DNA from: Nematostella vectensis
Taxonomy: Eukaryota; Cnidaria; Anthozoa; Actiniaria; Edwardsiidae
Assembly (NCBI RefSeq): GCF_932526225.1
Contig: NC_064037.1
Span: forward strand, 19,255,695 to 19,319,694
Reading direction: 5' to 3'
DNA: 64,000 nucleotides
Shown here: positions 35,440 through 50,100 of the stretch, in pieces
Layout of the letters: each line of letters begins with the position of its first letter
How positions within the stretch are numbered: position 1 is the stretch's first letter
Notes under the pieces: generated by a model
The model's input: only the letters and a program-made list of their open reading frames with translations
The model's database searches: none
What the model was told of the DNA's origin: nothing
Translations under genes and position numbers: made by a program

Positions 35440-35815
35440 AGCGAGTATATGGTGACGCAAGCAAAACTCTAACTTCGAGAACTTTTTCGTCTTGAGAGCC
35501 TTTATGCACTCTTTTATCCTCTCTTCTGAGAGCTCCGCGCCGTAGTTATGCAGGATTGCTTTCATGTCCGCCTTGCTAGGGGTGTAGAAGACTTATACTT
35601 ATGGCGCGCGCTGAACGCCAAGTCAACGAGCTGGTCAGAGCGCCTCTTAACGTCTTTCGAAGACAGCGTCGACAAACCCCAGCAGTATGTCGATCTGACC
35701 CACCTCAGGTGTGACGATAAACAGAAGATCGTCGCCCTCGCGAAGCCTTCGCATGTTTTGTTGTAAACAAAGGTAGGGCGTACGATGTAGTCAAACTTGC
35801 CTCCCCGGAGAGCGC
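35440..35815 (-). pseudogene. Packaging ATPase, middle and C-terminal fragment
   Basis: On -, blocks in order: GKFDYIVRPTFVYNKT (about 35803-35756), then KDVKRRSDQLVDLAFSARH (about 35660-35605), then MKAILHNYGAELSEER to FCLRHHI (about 35562-35440). The order and spacing resemble the second half of Polinton-type packaging ATPases; the Walker B region is missing or scrambled between the first two blocks. Several frame changes make it non-functional. It complements the Walker A fragment at 32257-32340, now 3.4 kb away because of rearrangement. Confidence 0.6.
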
Positions 35816-35835
35816 CCTTGGGTACAGAATGTCGT

Positions 35836-36440
35836 GGCCCTTAACGTCCTTATCTTTACACCCCTGAAAAAATCCCAAGTTGATCTGACCTGGATTCGAA
35901 CCCCGGCCCTCTTGTTTGAGAAGCAAAGCCCGTACCACTGCGCCACTCTCTTGAAAACTAGAAATAACTACCGTATAGCCTTGTTTACCCAGCCTTATAA
36001 GGTATAGAGTAGTTTTCCCTTGATATCTCGAGGGTGGCGCTATGGCTCAGTGGTCCAGGTAAGATAAACAAGACACTTTTTCAGGGGTGTTAAGGTAAGG
36101 ACGATGGCATTAGGGGGTGGGTTCACAGGGGTATAGGATATAAACGGCAGGGTCACAGGGGTGCAAGTTGGTAAGCGCTTGGTCATACATGGGTAAAGCG
36201 TAGTTATGTGATTAGGTGTCATAGAGGTGTAGGTCAGTTAGGGATGGGTAGGCAGGGGTATAGGGTAGTAAGTGCTAGTTCATAGGGGTGTAGCTTAGTT
36301 GGGGGTGGGTACTCAGGGGTATAGGGTAGTTACAGCCAAGTAATAAGGGTGGGTGAGGGTATTCAGGGGTATAGGGAACTTTGTGCTAGGTAAGAGAGGA
36401 GTAGTTTAGTTAGGGTTGGGTACTCAGGAGTATAGAATAG
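35836..36440. repeat. Composite element with damaged tRNA-like pair
   Basis: The C-arm end (ACGTCCTTATCTTTACACCCC), a minus tRNA-like half (35880-35946, missing its GAGCTATC block) and the usual spacer come first. The plus half begins at 36034 but is internally deleted from the A box to the tail (CAGTGGTCCAGGTAAG). About five 61-bp units then run into TTA-rich sequence. Confidence 0.8.
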
Positions 36441-38460
<2,020 letters not shown>

Positions 38461-40213
38461 TAATCATTGATCAATGATGATCAATGATGATTAATGATGA
38501 TTTATGATGATCAATGATGATTAATGATGAGTAATGATGATTAATGATGAGTAATGATGAGTAATGATGATTAATGATGAGTAATGATGATTAATGATGA
38601 GTAATGATAAGTAATGATGAGTAATGATGAGTAATGACGAGTAATGATGAGTAATGATGATTAATGATGAGTAATGATGAGTAATGATGATTAATGATGA
38701 TTAATGATGATTAATGATGAGTAATGATGATTAATGATGAGTAATGATAATTAATGATGAGTAATGATGATTAATGATGAGTAATGATGATTAATGATGA
38801 TTAATGATGATTAATGATGATTAATGATGATTAATGATGAGTAATGATGAGTAATGATGAGTAATGATGAGTATTGATGAGTAATGATGAGTAATGATGA
38901 GTAATGATGAGTGATGATGAGTAATGATGATTAATGATGAGTAATGATGAGTAATGATGAGTAATGATGATTAATGATGAGTAATGATGAGTAATGATGA
39001 GTAATGATGATTGATGATGATTGATGATGATTGATGATGATTGATGATGATTAATGATGAGTAATGATGATTAATGATGAGTAATGATGAGTAATGACGA
39101 GTAATGATGAGTAATGATGATTAATGATGAGTAATGATGAGTAATGAGGATTAATGATGAGTAATGATGATTAATGATGAGTAATGATGATTAATGATGA
39201 TTAATGATGAGTAATGATGATTAATGATGAGTAATGATGAGTAATGATGATTAATGATGAGTAATGATGAGTAATGACGAGTAATGATGAGTAATGATGA
39301 TTAATGATGAGTAATGATGAGTAATGAGGATTAATGATGAGTAATGATGATTAATGATGAGTAATGATGAGTAATGATGATTAATGATGAGTAATGATGA
39401 GTAATGATGATTAATGATGATTAATGATGAGTAATGATGAGTAATGATAAGTAAGGATGATTAATGATGAGTAATGATGAGTAATGATGAGTAATGATGA
39501 GTAATGATGATTAATGATGATTAATGATGAGTAATGATGAGTAATGATGAGTAATGATGAGTAATGATGAGTAATGATGAGTAATGATGATTAATGATTA
39601 GTAATGATGAGTAATGATGAGTAATGATGAGTAATGATGATTAATGATGATTAATGATTAGTAATGATGAGTAATGATGAGTAATGATGAGTAATGATGA
39701 TTAATGATGAGTAATGATGATTAATGATGAGTAATGATGAGTAATGATGATTAATGATGATTAATAATGATTAATGATGATTAATGATGATTAATGATGA
39801 TTAATGATAAGTAACGATGAGTAATGATGATTAATGATGAGTAATGATGATTAATGATGAGTAATGATGAGTAATGATGATTAATGATGATTTATGATGA
39901 TTTATGATGATTAATGGTGATTAATGATGAGTAATGATGAGTAATGATGATTAATGGTGATTAATGATGAGTAGTGATGAGTAATGATGAGTAATGATGA
40001 GTAATGATGAGTAATGATGAGTAATGATGATCAATGATGATTAATGAGGATTAATGATGATTAATGATGATCAATGATGATTAATGATGATCAATGATGA
40101 TTAATGATGATCAATGATGATTAATGATGATTTATGATGATTAATGATGATCAATGATGATTAATGATGATCAATGATGATTAGTGATGATCAATGATGA
40201 TTAATGATTAATG
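38461..40213 (+). repeat. 10-bp satellite, about 175 units
   Basis: Tandem decamers of essentially two kinds, GTAATGATGA and TTAATGATGA, with rarer TCAATGATGA, TTTATGATGA and TTGATGATGA units. The 10-bp phase is kept for 1.75 kb. The order of the two main kinds is not strictly alternating, and short stretches of the same order recur (for example 39061-39160 and 39241-39340). It ends at 40213 inside a recombinase exon. Confidence 0.95.
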
Positions 40214-43200
40214 ATTTCTACGGTCATAGGTGAGTTGAGCTTGCTTCCTTGTGTGTCTCAAGGCCGACTCCAAACTGTCTTTCATTGCGTCGGTGCACTG
40301 GCTGATAAAACAAAAGAAAGAAAGTCCTGGTTGTGAATTTTGCTTGCGGTGTGTAATTACTAATAGTTCTAAGTTATCATTACAGAATCGTTTTATTCGT
40401 GAAGAAAATGGCTGATAAACACAGCATGGTGCCGTCCAGAGTCTTGTGGGGGAGTGAGTGATAATAGTCTGCAATGTCATCTACTTAGCATGGAATTCTC
40501 ACCTGTCCCCATAACAATAAGTCACGAAGGAGCTTCTCAGAAGGTGCAAGTTGACACTCACTCCTGTTAGGTGGTAAAAGACAGACTTCATGTGGGTTGA
40601 GAATGCGGGACCACTAAAGGGTTTTCCTTTATCTGTCTAATAACAAAAAGAAGTAAAGAATCACTCATCAATTCAATATCAATTCAAATGCAATGTTTTT
40701 TTCCATGTAACCCCCCCCCTCCCCCCCTCCCCCCAAATTAGGGGGTTATAAAATGACCCCACAAAGGGATAGTAGTTGTTTTAGATGCTTTCATAGTCAC
40801 CCTATGTAGGATTGTTAGATGTTCAAAATATTAATTCACCACCAAAACTAACCCTTCCTAGGATTGTAATGAGAGTATAACCTTTCCTGGGATGAGTGAT
40901 GATGTACAAAATGTCTTGTTGGGGTGAGACAATTGGTTGAGATAACTTTTCAAAGATGACTATTTCGCTGGATTACTTTAGAATAATAATTCGCAACCTT
41001 ATAAGAATTAGGGTCCCATGTTCTATCCAACAATCACTAGTTCCAAGAAGATCAGTGAGCCCTTTGAAGAAATATAATTGGAAACTGAAGAGTCATAACT
41101 TACCAGGAGAAGAAAATTGTTGGTTGTGCCATCGTCAGAGGCGTCGAGAAGAATATCTCTGTATTTGTCCAGATATTCCCTTATGATGACGTTCAATCTG
41201 TGATCTTCCTGAAAGTGAAAAAAAAAAAAAGAGAGTCAGCTAATATGATCACGTCACGGAGTCTACACAGAGTATTTAATTAGAAAATATGTGAAAACAG
41301 TAGTAGCACACATAAAATTCCATTTGTGATAAGAAGAAGATTAAATGGTTACTTTATTATAGTTTAAACAAATAATCGTGTTTTCCCATATGGTGTTGTC
41401 ACGCAATCTACAAGCACATGTCAAAATAAAGGATAAATCACAAATGAAAGACTTACTGGCAAATTTGTGACATCAACCCCATGAGAGCCATATGTTTTGT
41501 AATCCTCGAATCTGAACATGAGGGTGCCATCTGAATTCAAGACTAATGAATTCAGTCCCTGGACGTGTTCTCTGTCACCGGACGGGGCAATTCGCAGTGT
41601 CCGGATCTCTTGTCCTCTGGAAGGAGGTATCAATACGAAAAGCGCGATCGACAGCAGATTCCTGCTCTCCCTAGCCTTGGCACTCTAGACAAATCAAAGC
41701 AAACTTTTTTTTAGCAAAATTGTGAGTCGAGTTCCGCTACCGCCGACCCAAGACGGTATGCCTAGGCCTTTCCAACAATGCAGTGCAATGCCCACAAATT
41801 ACAGCTTTCACACATCAGGACTGCTGGTTGAAATCGTTACCTGTGAGCGTGCCATGTCAAATCTTTCTGTCTGCATGTCCACACAATGAATCACCTCATC
41901 CCTGCAATGAATCACATGAAACCATTAGTAACCAGTTTCAAGTTCTCTGGGTTCTGTGAGAGATAGCTAGCCGTGATACGGGGAGCTGTTGCCTACTCTT
42001 ATGAATAGCACACAGTCATACCCCCCTTTAAAATCTAAGTGAAGTGTTAGGAGACACGCACTGAATCACCTCATCCCTGCAATGAATCACATGAAACCGT
42101 GAGTAACCAGTTTCAAGTTCTCTGGGTTCTGAGAGAGGTAACTGTTCCCTACTTCTACGAATAGCACACAGGTATCCCCTCCCTATAAATTGTAAGTCAA
42201 GTGTTAGGAGACTGTTAAAGAGTGGAAATGCAGGCGAAACAAGTTCTATCCTCTTTCAACCCCAACCTCCAGTCCAGAACTGAACCCAGAGCCGGATTCG
42301 AACTAGTTATTCGAACTACTTATTGGATTTATCATTGCAGCATACCATGGCAACCACTTATTTGCATTGACAAGGTCCTCTTGCGTGGGCTGCGCAGCGC
42401 GGGCCTGCCTCTGAAACGCATTGCAGGCACCCCTCAGCTGCGAAACGACTTTGACATCCCTGTAGAGGGTGACGGCGTGTTCTCGGTTCAAGAATTTTGC
42501 TGGGTAGATCAAGGAGGCAGCGTGATTGGCTGAAGTAAAGAATGATATAATAATGGCGTATGTTGTAACATATCATTAACACAGTCCAACATCTATTAAG
42601 CGAGTGTAAATCCCCGACATTAAATAACAACCGTTACAATATAAACATCAGTAGCAACCATGTTAACCCTGACATGAGCGCTCTTTCCAAATGTTAAACC
42701 CGGGACTTTCCACCGAATCACACACCACGACACAAGGGTAAAAACAGATATATTCGGTATCAGTCGTCTTGCATACAACTCTCTTCGAAATCCGTAATTG
42801 TCCAGTTACACAATAGCGCGATCAAATATCAGATTACTCTATCCGGCGATACTTACTTAAGCATACTTATTACTACTAAGTTTTGCGAAATGTGAATTTA
42901 GCATTCTAGACCGACCGCAGTTGTTAAAAAGCAGATGAATTGAACATGCTCACCTAGAGTAGACGATGCAAGCTTCCTGTCCGTCTGCAACGAGAAATGT
43001 TTAGCTCAGTTTTACGTTCGCTCGCGTCGTGTAGGTTCCAAAAATTCAAAACATGCCGCCGCCATTTTTAAAAGGAAGAATTGGGAGGGAGGCCTGGGTA
43101 CTAGTACCGAGTTTCTTCGCGACGCGCTGACACCACTTCGACGCGACGCGCAAATTATTGATTAAGCATATTTTCGACGGACTTACCTTTAAATAATCCA

Positions 43201-43724
43201 GATACCTTTCGAGTAACCGTGTTCTTAAAAATAGATCTGGGCTGATGTCTTTGTAATGAAGCGTGTCTCTACAGAACCCAAGATAACCAAGGGGGGTTGA
43301 GGGAATATAAGTCGTCACAAGTTGTTGTCATGGTAACAGCTAGCAGCAAGGTGCGAAATCTGACTCTAAAAGAACGCTTACGCATGAAACTCACGAGACA
43401 AAATAAAACTTACATAGAATTCTCTCATTTGCCTTCGTCCAGGTCGAGGGAGAAATGGCCGACCCTTGTCTTTCGAAATTAATGTCTTTGGTGAAAAAAA
43501 CCTTAACATCTCTTAAAAGCTTAGCCATCTCCGTTGTGAGTTCAGCGATCGGTATGGCATATTTTCGCGAAGAACGTTCATCCGCATGCACTTTTTTTTG
43601 CTGTGTCGTCTGTTGAGGCCTGCGGGTCAGTAGCGGTGCTTTCATCGGCGGGCACGTGATTCTCCGTTTCTTCACTGTCATCTGTGATACTGTCATACTG
43701 GACCAAGCCCGCGGCCTGCGCCAT
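40214..43724 (-). pseudogene. Broken copy of the Crypton-like tyrosine recombinase
   Basis: All nine exons of the intact copy can be aligned: 43724-43414, 43266-43187, 42984-42954, 42529-42346, 41901-41841, 41684-41457, 41208-41104, 40636-40503 and 40301-40214. Exon 1 is 311 bp, not 313, because a T run at 43592 is two bases shorter, so the frame is lost near residue 45. The last exon is cut by the decamer satellite two codons after the YDRR block that holds the catalytic tyrosine, and a stop follows at once, so the 130-residue C-terminal tail is absent. The splice sites and catalytic motifs are otherwise preserved, so inactivation looks recent. Confidence 0.85.
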
Positions 43725-44150
43725 CGTGTGCACTAAGACGGCTCGCGAGCAAGTGTGACTTGACGCTGACGCGCGCGTCCTTGACAATAGATAATGCGTA
43801 TTCCAATGAATATGATAGATATGATCAGATATGATTGTTGCGTCGTGTTGGGTTCCCTGTTGATTTCTCGTCATTGGGCAATCACACTGTATAAGATAAG
43901 GGTTTGGTGCTGTTGACCGCGATGTATGGTTCAAAACACTAGGCGAACGCGGCATAGAGATAGCCAAGGAGATGGTAATTTATATTTAGTCCGATGCCCT
44001 GAAACAAAATTGTTCTTACTGTGGGAGCTGTTCGGTATGCCTGTGGTGGTGACGTCATCACTTCAATGAAGCAATAATCAGAGACCCTAGCGTGAAGGTT
44101 AGATCGAGACGATTTTGAGGTAGTGCACACGTGAAGCCGACTTTGATTTC
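40214..44150. repeat. Left copy of the 3.9-kb recombinase segment
   Basis: Matches 57085-61010 at an offset of about 16.87 kb, in direct orientation, about 98-99 percent alike by eye. Differences are mainly in homopolymers (poly-C near 40715, poly-A near 41220, poly-T near 43592) plus scattered substitutions. It runs into the 204-bp satellite at the right and into the decamer satellite at the left. Confidence 0.93.
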
Positions 44151-47100
44151 ACCTTGACAACGCGTCGTTTTTAGCGTGGCCTGTGAAGTGTCTCCCGAGA
44201 TGCCTTACGGTCTTATTGTTCTCACTGTGGGGGAGGGGGGTTGCCTGTGGTGGTGACGTCATCACTTCAATGAAGCAATAATCAGAGATCCTAGCGTGAA
44301 GGTTAGATCGAGACAATTTTGCGGTAGTGCACACGTGAAGCCGACTTTGATTTCACCTTGACAACGCGTCGTTTTTAGAGTGGCCTGTGAGGTTTCTCCC
44401 GAGATGCCTTACGGTCTTATTGTTCTCACTGTGGGGGAGGGGGGTTGCCTGTGGTGGTGACGTCATCACTTCAATGAAGTAATAATCAGAGATACTAGCG
44501 TGAAGGTTAGATCGAGACGATTTTGCGGTAGTGCACACGTGAAGCCGAATTTGATTTCACCTTGACAACGCGTCGTTTTTAGCGTGGCCTGTGAAGTGTC
44601 TCCCGAGATGCCTTACCGTCTCATTGTTCTCACTGTGGGGGAGGGGGGTTACCTGTGGTGGTGACGTCATCACTTCAATGAAGCAATAATCAGAGATCCT
44701 AGCGTGAAGGTTAGATCGAGACGATTTTGCGGTAGTGCACACGTGAAGCCGACTTTGATTTCACCTTGACAACGCGTCGTTTTTAGCGTGGCCTGTGAAG
44801 TGTCTCCCGAGATGCCTTACCGTCTTATTGTTCTCACTGTGGGGGAGGGGGGTTGCCTGTGGTGGTGACGTCATCACTTCAATGAAGCAATAATCAGAGA
44901 ACCTAGCGTGAAGGTTAGATCGAGACGATTTTGCGGTAGTGCACACGTGAATCCGACTTTGATTTCACCTTGACAACGCGTCGTTTTTAGCGTGGCCTGT
45001 GAGGTGTCTCCCGAGATGCGTTACGGTCTTATTGTTCTCACTGTGGGGGAAGGGTGTTACCTGTGGTGGTGACGTCATCACTTCAATGAAGCAATAATCA
45101 GAGATCCTAGCGTGAAGGTTAGATCGGGACGATTTTGCGGTAGTGCACACGTGAAGCCGACTTTGATTTCACCTTGACAACGCGTCGTTTTTAGCGTGGC
45201 CTGTAAGGTGTCTTCCGAGATGCCTTACGGTCTTATTGTTCTCACTGTGGGGGAGAAGGGTTGCCTGTGGTGGTGACATCATCACTTCAATGAAGCAATA
45301 ATCAGAGATCCTAGCGTGAAGGTTAGATCGAGACGATTTTGCGGTAGTGCACACGTGAAGCCGACTTTGATTTCACCTTGACAACGCGTCGTTTTTAGCG
45401 TGGCCTGTGAAGTGTCTCCCGAGATGCCTTACGGTCTCATTGTTCTCACTGTGGGGGGGGTTGCCTGTGGTGGTGACGTCATCACTTCAATGAAGCAATA
45501 ATCAGAGATCCTAGCGTGAAGGTTAGATCGAGACGATTTTGCGGTAGTGCACACGTGAAGCCGACTTTGATTTCACCTTGACAACGCGTCCTTTTTAGCG
45601 TGGCCTGTGAGGTGTCTCCCGAGATGCCTTACGGTCTTATTGTTCTCACTGTGGGGGAAGGGGGTTACCTGTGGTGGTGACGTCATCACTTCAATGAAGC
45701 AATAATCAGAGATCCTAGCGTGAAGGCTAGATCGGGACGATTTTGCGGTAGTGCACACGTGAAGCCGACTTTGATTTCACATTGACAACGCGTCGTTTTT
45801 TGCGTGGCCTGTAAGGTGTCTTCCGAGATGCCTTACGGTCTTATTGTTCTCACTGTGGGGGAGAAGGGTTGCCTGTGGTGGTGACATCATCACTTCAATG
45901 AAGCAATAATCAGAGATCCTAGCGTGAAGGTTAGATCGAGACGATTTTGCGGTAGTGCACACGTGAAGCCGACTTTGATTTCACCTTGACAACGCGTCGT
46001 TTTTAGCGTGGCCTGTAAGGTGTCTTCCGAGATGCCTCACGGTCTTATTGTTCTCACTGTGGGGGAGAAGGGTTGCCTGTGGTGGTGACGTCATCACTTC
46101 AATGAAGCAATAATCAGAGATCCTAGCGTGAAGGTTAGGTCGAGACCATTTTGCGGTAGTGCACACGTGAAGCCGACTTTGATTTCACCTTGACAACGCG
46201 TCGTTTTTAGCGTGGCCTGTAAGGTGTCTCCCGAGATGCCTTACGGTCTTATTGTTCTCACTGTGGGGGGGGTTGCCTGTGGTGGTGACGTCATCACTTC
46301 AATGAAGCAATAATCAGAGATCCTAGCGTGAAGGTTAGATCGAGACGATTTTGCGGTAGTGCACACGTGAAGCCGACTTTGATTTCACCTTGACAACGCG
46401 TCGTTTTTAGCGTGGCCTGTAAGGTGTCTTCCGAGATGCCTTACGGTCTTATTGTTCTCACTGTGGGGGAGAAGGGTTGCCTGTGGTGGTGACGTCATCA
46501 CTTCAATAAAGCAATAATCAGAGATCCTAGCGTGAAGGTTAGGTCGAGACGATTTTGCGGTAGTGCACACGTGAAGCCGACTTTGATTTCACCTTGACAA
46601 CGCGTCGTTTTTAGCGTGGCCTGTAAGGTGTCTCCCGAGATGCCTTACGGTCTTATTGTTCTCACTATGGGGGGGGGGGGGGGTTGCCTGTGGTGGTGAC
46701 GTCATCACTTCAATGAAGCAATAATCAGAGATCCTAGCGTGAAGGTTAGGTCGAGACGATTTTGCGGTAGTGCACACGTGAAGCCGACTTTGATTTAACC
46801 TTGACAACGCGTCGTTTTTAGCGTGGCCTGTGAAGTGTCTCCCGAGATGCCTTACGGTCTTATTGTTCTCACTGTGGGGGAGGGGGGTTGCCTGTGGTGG
46901 TGACGTCATCACTTCAATGAAGCAATAATCAGAGATCCTAGCGTGAAGGTTAGATCGAGACGATTTTGAGGTAGTGCACACGTGAAGCCGACTTTGATTT
47001 CACCTTGACAACGCGTCGTTTTTAGCGTGGCCTGTAAGGTGTCTTCCGAGATGCCTTACGGTCTTATTGTTCTCACTGTGGGGGAGAAGGGTTGCCTGTG

Positions 47101-50100
47101 GTGGTGACGTCATCACTTCAATGAAGCAATAATCAGAGATCCTAGCGTGAAGGTTAGATCGAGACGATTTTGCGGTAGTGCACACGTGAAGCCGACTTTG
47201 ATTTCACCTTGACAACGCGTCGTTTTTAGCGTGGCCTGTGAGGTGTCTTCCGAGATGCCTTACGGTCTTATTGTTCTCACTGTGGGGGGGGGGGTTGCCT
47301 GTGGTGGTGACGTCATCACTTCAATGAAGCAATAATCAGAGATCCTAGCGTGAAGGTTAGATCGAGACGATTTTGCGGTAGTGCACACGTGAAGCCGACT
47401 TTGATTTCACCTTGACAACGCGTCGTTTTTAGCGTGGCCTGTGAGGTGTCTTCCGAGATGCCTTACGGTCTTATTGTTCTCACTGTGGGGGGGGGGGTTG
47501 CCTGTGGTGGTGACGTCATCACTTCAATGAAGCAATAATCAGAGATCCTAGCGTGAAGGTTAGATCGAGACGATTTTGCGGTAGTGCACACGTGAAGCCG
47601 ACTTTGATTTCACCTTGACAACGCGTCGTTTTTAGCGTGGCCTGTGAGGTGTCTCCCGAGATGCCTTACGGTCTTACTGTTCTCACTGTGGGGGAAGGGG
47701 GTTACCTGTGGTGGTGACGTCATCACTTCAATGAAGCAATAATCAGAGATCCTAGCGTGAAGGCTAGATCGGGACGATTTTGCGGTAGTGCACACGTGAA
47801 GCCGACTTTGATTTCACCTTGACAACGCGTCGTTTTTAGCGTGGCCTGTAAGGTGTCTTCCGAGATGCCTTACGGTCTTATTGTTCTCACTGTGGGGGAG
47901 AAGGGTTGCCTGTGGTGGTGACATCATCACTTCAATGAAGCAATAATCAGAGATCCTAGCGTGAAGGTTAGATCGAGACGATTTTGCGGTAGTGCACACG
48001 TGAAGCCGACTTTGATTTCACCTTGACAACGCGTCGTTTTTAGCGTGGCCTGTAAGGTGTCTTCCGAGATGCCTTACGGTCTTATTGTTCTCACTGTGGG
48101 GGAGAAGGGTTGCCTGTGGTGGTGACGTCATCACTTCAATGAAGCAATAATCAGAGATCCTAGCGTGAAGGTTAGGTCGAGACGATTTTGCGGTAGTGCA
48201 CACGTGAAGCCGACTTTGATTTCACCTTGACCACGCGTCGTTTTTAGCGTGGCCTGTGAAGTGTCTCCCGAGATGCCTTACGGTCTTATTGTTCTCACTG
48301 TGGGGGAGGGGGGTTGCCTGTGGTGGTGACGTCATCACTTCAATGAAGCAATAATCAGAGATCCTAGCGTGAAGGCTAGATCGGGACGATTTTGCGGTAG
48401 TGCACACGTGAAGCCGACTTTGATTTTACCTTGACAACGCGTCGTTTTTTGCGTGGCCTGTAAGGTGTCTTCCGAGATGCCTTACGGTCTTATTGTTCTC
48501 ACTGTGGGGGAGAAGGGTTGCCTGTGGTGGTGACATCATCACTTCAATGAAGCAATAATCAGAGATCCTAGCGTGAAGGTTAGGTCGAGACGATTTTGCG
48601 GTAGTGCACACGTGAAGCCGACTTTGATTTCACCTTGACAACGCGTCGTTTTTAGCGTGGCCTGTGAAGTGTCTCCCGAGATGCCTTACGGTCTTATTGT
48701 TCTCACTGTGGGGGAGGGGGGTTGCCTGTTGTGGTGACGTCATCACTTTAATGAAGCAATAATCAGAGATCCTAGCGTGAAGGCTAGATCGGGACGATTT
48801 TGCGGTAGTGCACACGTGAAGCCGACTTTGATTTCACCTTGACAACGCGTCGTTTTTAGCGTGGCCTGTGAAGTGTCTCCCGAGATGCCTTACGGTCTTA
48901 TTGTTCTCACTGTGGGGGAGGGGGGTTGCCTGTGGTGGTGACGTCATCACTTCAATGAAGCAATAATCAGACATCCTAGCGTGAAGGTTAGATCGAGACG
49001 ATTTTGCGGTAGTGCACACGTGAAGCCGACTTTGATTTCACCTTGACAACGCGTCGTTTTTAGCGTGGCCTGTAAGGTGTCTCCCGAGATGCCTTACGGT
49101 CTTATTGTTCTCACTATGGGGGGGGTTGCCTGTGGTGGTGACGTCATCACTTCAATGAAGCAATAATCAGAGATCCTAGCGTTAATTTTAGATCGAGACG
49201 ATTTGGCGGTAGTGCACACGTGAAGCCGACTTTGATTTCACCTTGACAACGCGTCGTTTTTAGCGTGGCCTGTGAGGTGTCTTCCGTGATGCCTTACGGT
49301 CTTATTGTTCTCACTGTGGGGGGGTGTTGCCTGTGGTGGTGACGTCATCACTTCAATGAAGCAATAATCAGAGATCCTAGCGTGAAGGTTAGATCGAGAC
49401 GATTTTGCGGTAGTGCACACGTGAAGCCGACTTTGATTTCACCTTGACAACGCGTCGTTTTTAGTGTGGCCTGTAAGGTGTCTTCCGAGATGCCTTACGG
49501 TCTTATTGTTCTCACTGTGGGGGAGAAGGGTTGCCTGTGGTGGTGACGTCATCACTTCAATAAAGCAATAATCAGAGATCCTAGCGTGAAGGTTAGGTCG
49601 AGACGATTTTGCGGTAGTGCACACGTGAAGCCGACTTTGATTTAACCTTGACAAGGCGTCGTTTTTAGCGTGGCCTGTGAAGTGTCTCCCGAGATGCCTT
49701 ACGGTCTTACTGTTCTCACTGTGGGGGAAGGGGGTTACCTGTGGTGGTGACGTCATCACTTCAATGAAGCAATAATCAGAGATCCTAGCGTGAAGGCTAG
49801 ATCGGGACGATTTTGCGGTAGTGCACACGTGAAGCCGACTTTGATTTCACCTTGACAACGCGTCGTTTTTAGCGTGGCCTGTAAGGTGTCTTCCGAGATG
49901 CCTTACGGTCTTATTGTTCTCACTGTGGGGGAGAAGGGTTGCCTGTGGTGGTGACATCATCACTTCAATGAAGCAATAATCAGAGATCCTAGCGTGAAGG
50001 TTAGATCGAGACGATTTTGCGGTAGTGCACACGTGAAGCCGACTTTGATTTCACCTTGACAACGCGTCGTTTTTAGCGTGGCCTGTAAGGTGTCTTCCGA

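Larger units (their letters stand above)
33888..35724. repeat. 0.92-kb tandem duplication of viral sequence
   Basis: 33888-34803 and 34804-35724 are direct, abutting repeats (both start ATGCGACTATTTGG and end GTGACGATAAACAG), about 96-98 percent alike by eye, with small indels. Each carries the C-terminal part of the packaging ATPase and the following gene, on -. Confidence 0.9.
29951..35835. mobile_element. Decayed Polinton-like (endogenous dsDNA virus) island
   Basis: Base composition rises clearly over AT-rich surroundings, and several fragments resemble Polinton/Maverick-like genes: an HNH nuclease on +, and on - a major capsid protein, an FtsK/HerA-type packaging ATPase and two conserved unknown proteins. 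Every gene is broken by frameshifts, stops or deletions. No DNA polymerase B, retroviral-type integrase or protease is recognised, and no terminal inverted repeats were found. A C-rich composite-repeat fragment splits it at 33541-33705, and a 0.92-kb internal tandem duplication occupies 33888-35724. It is an old, rearranged copy without a complete gene set. Confidence 0.75.
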
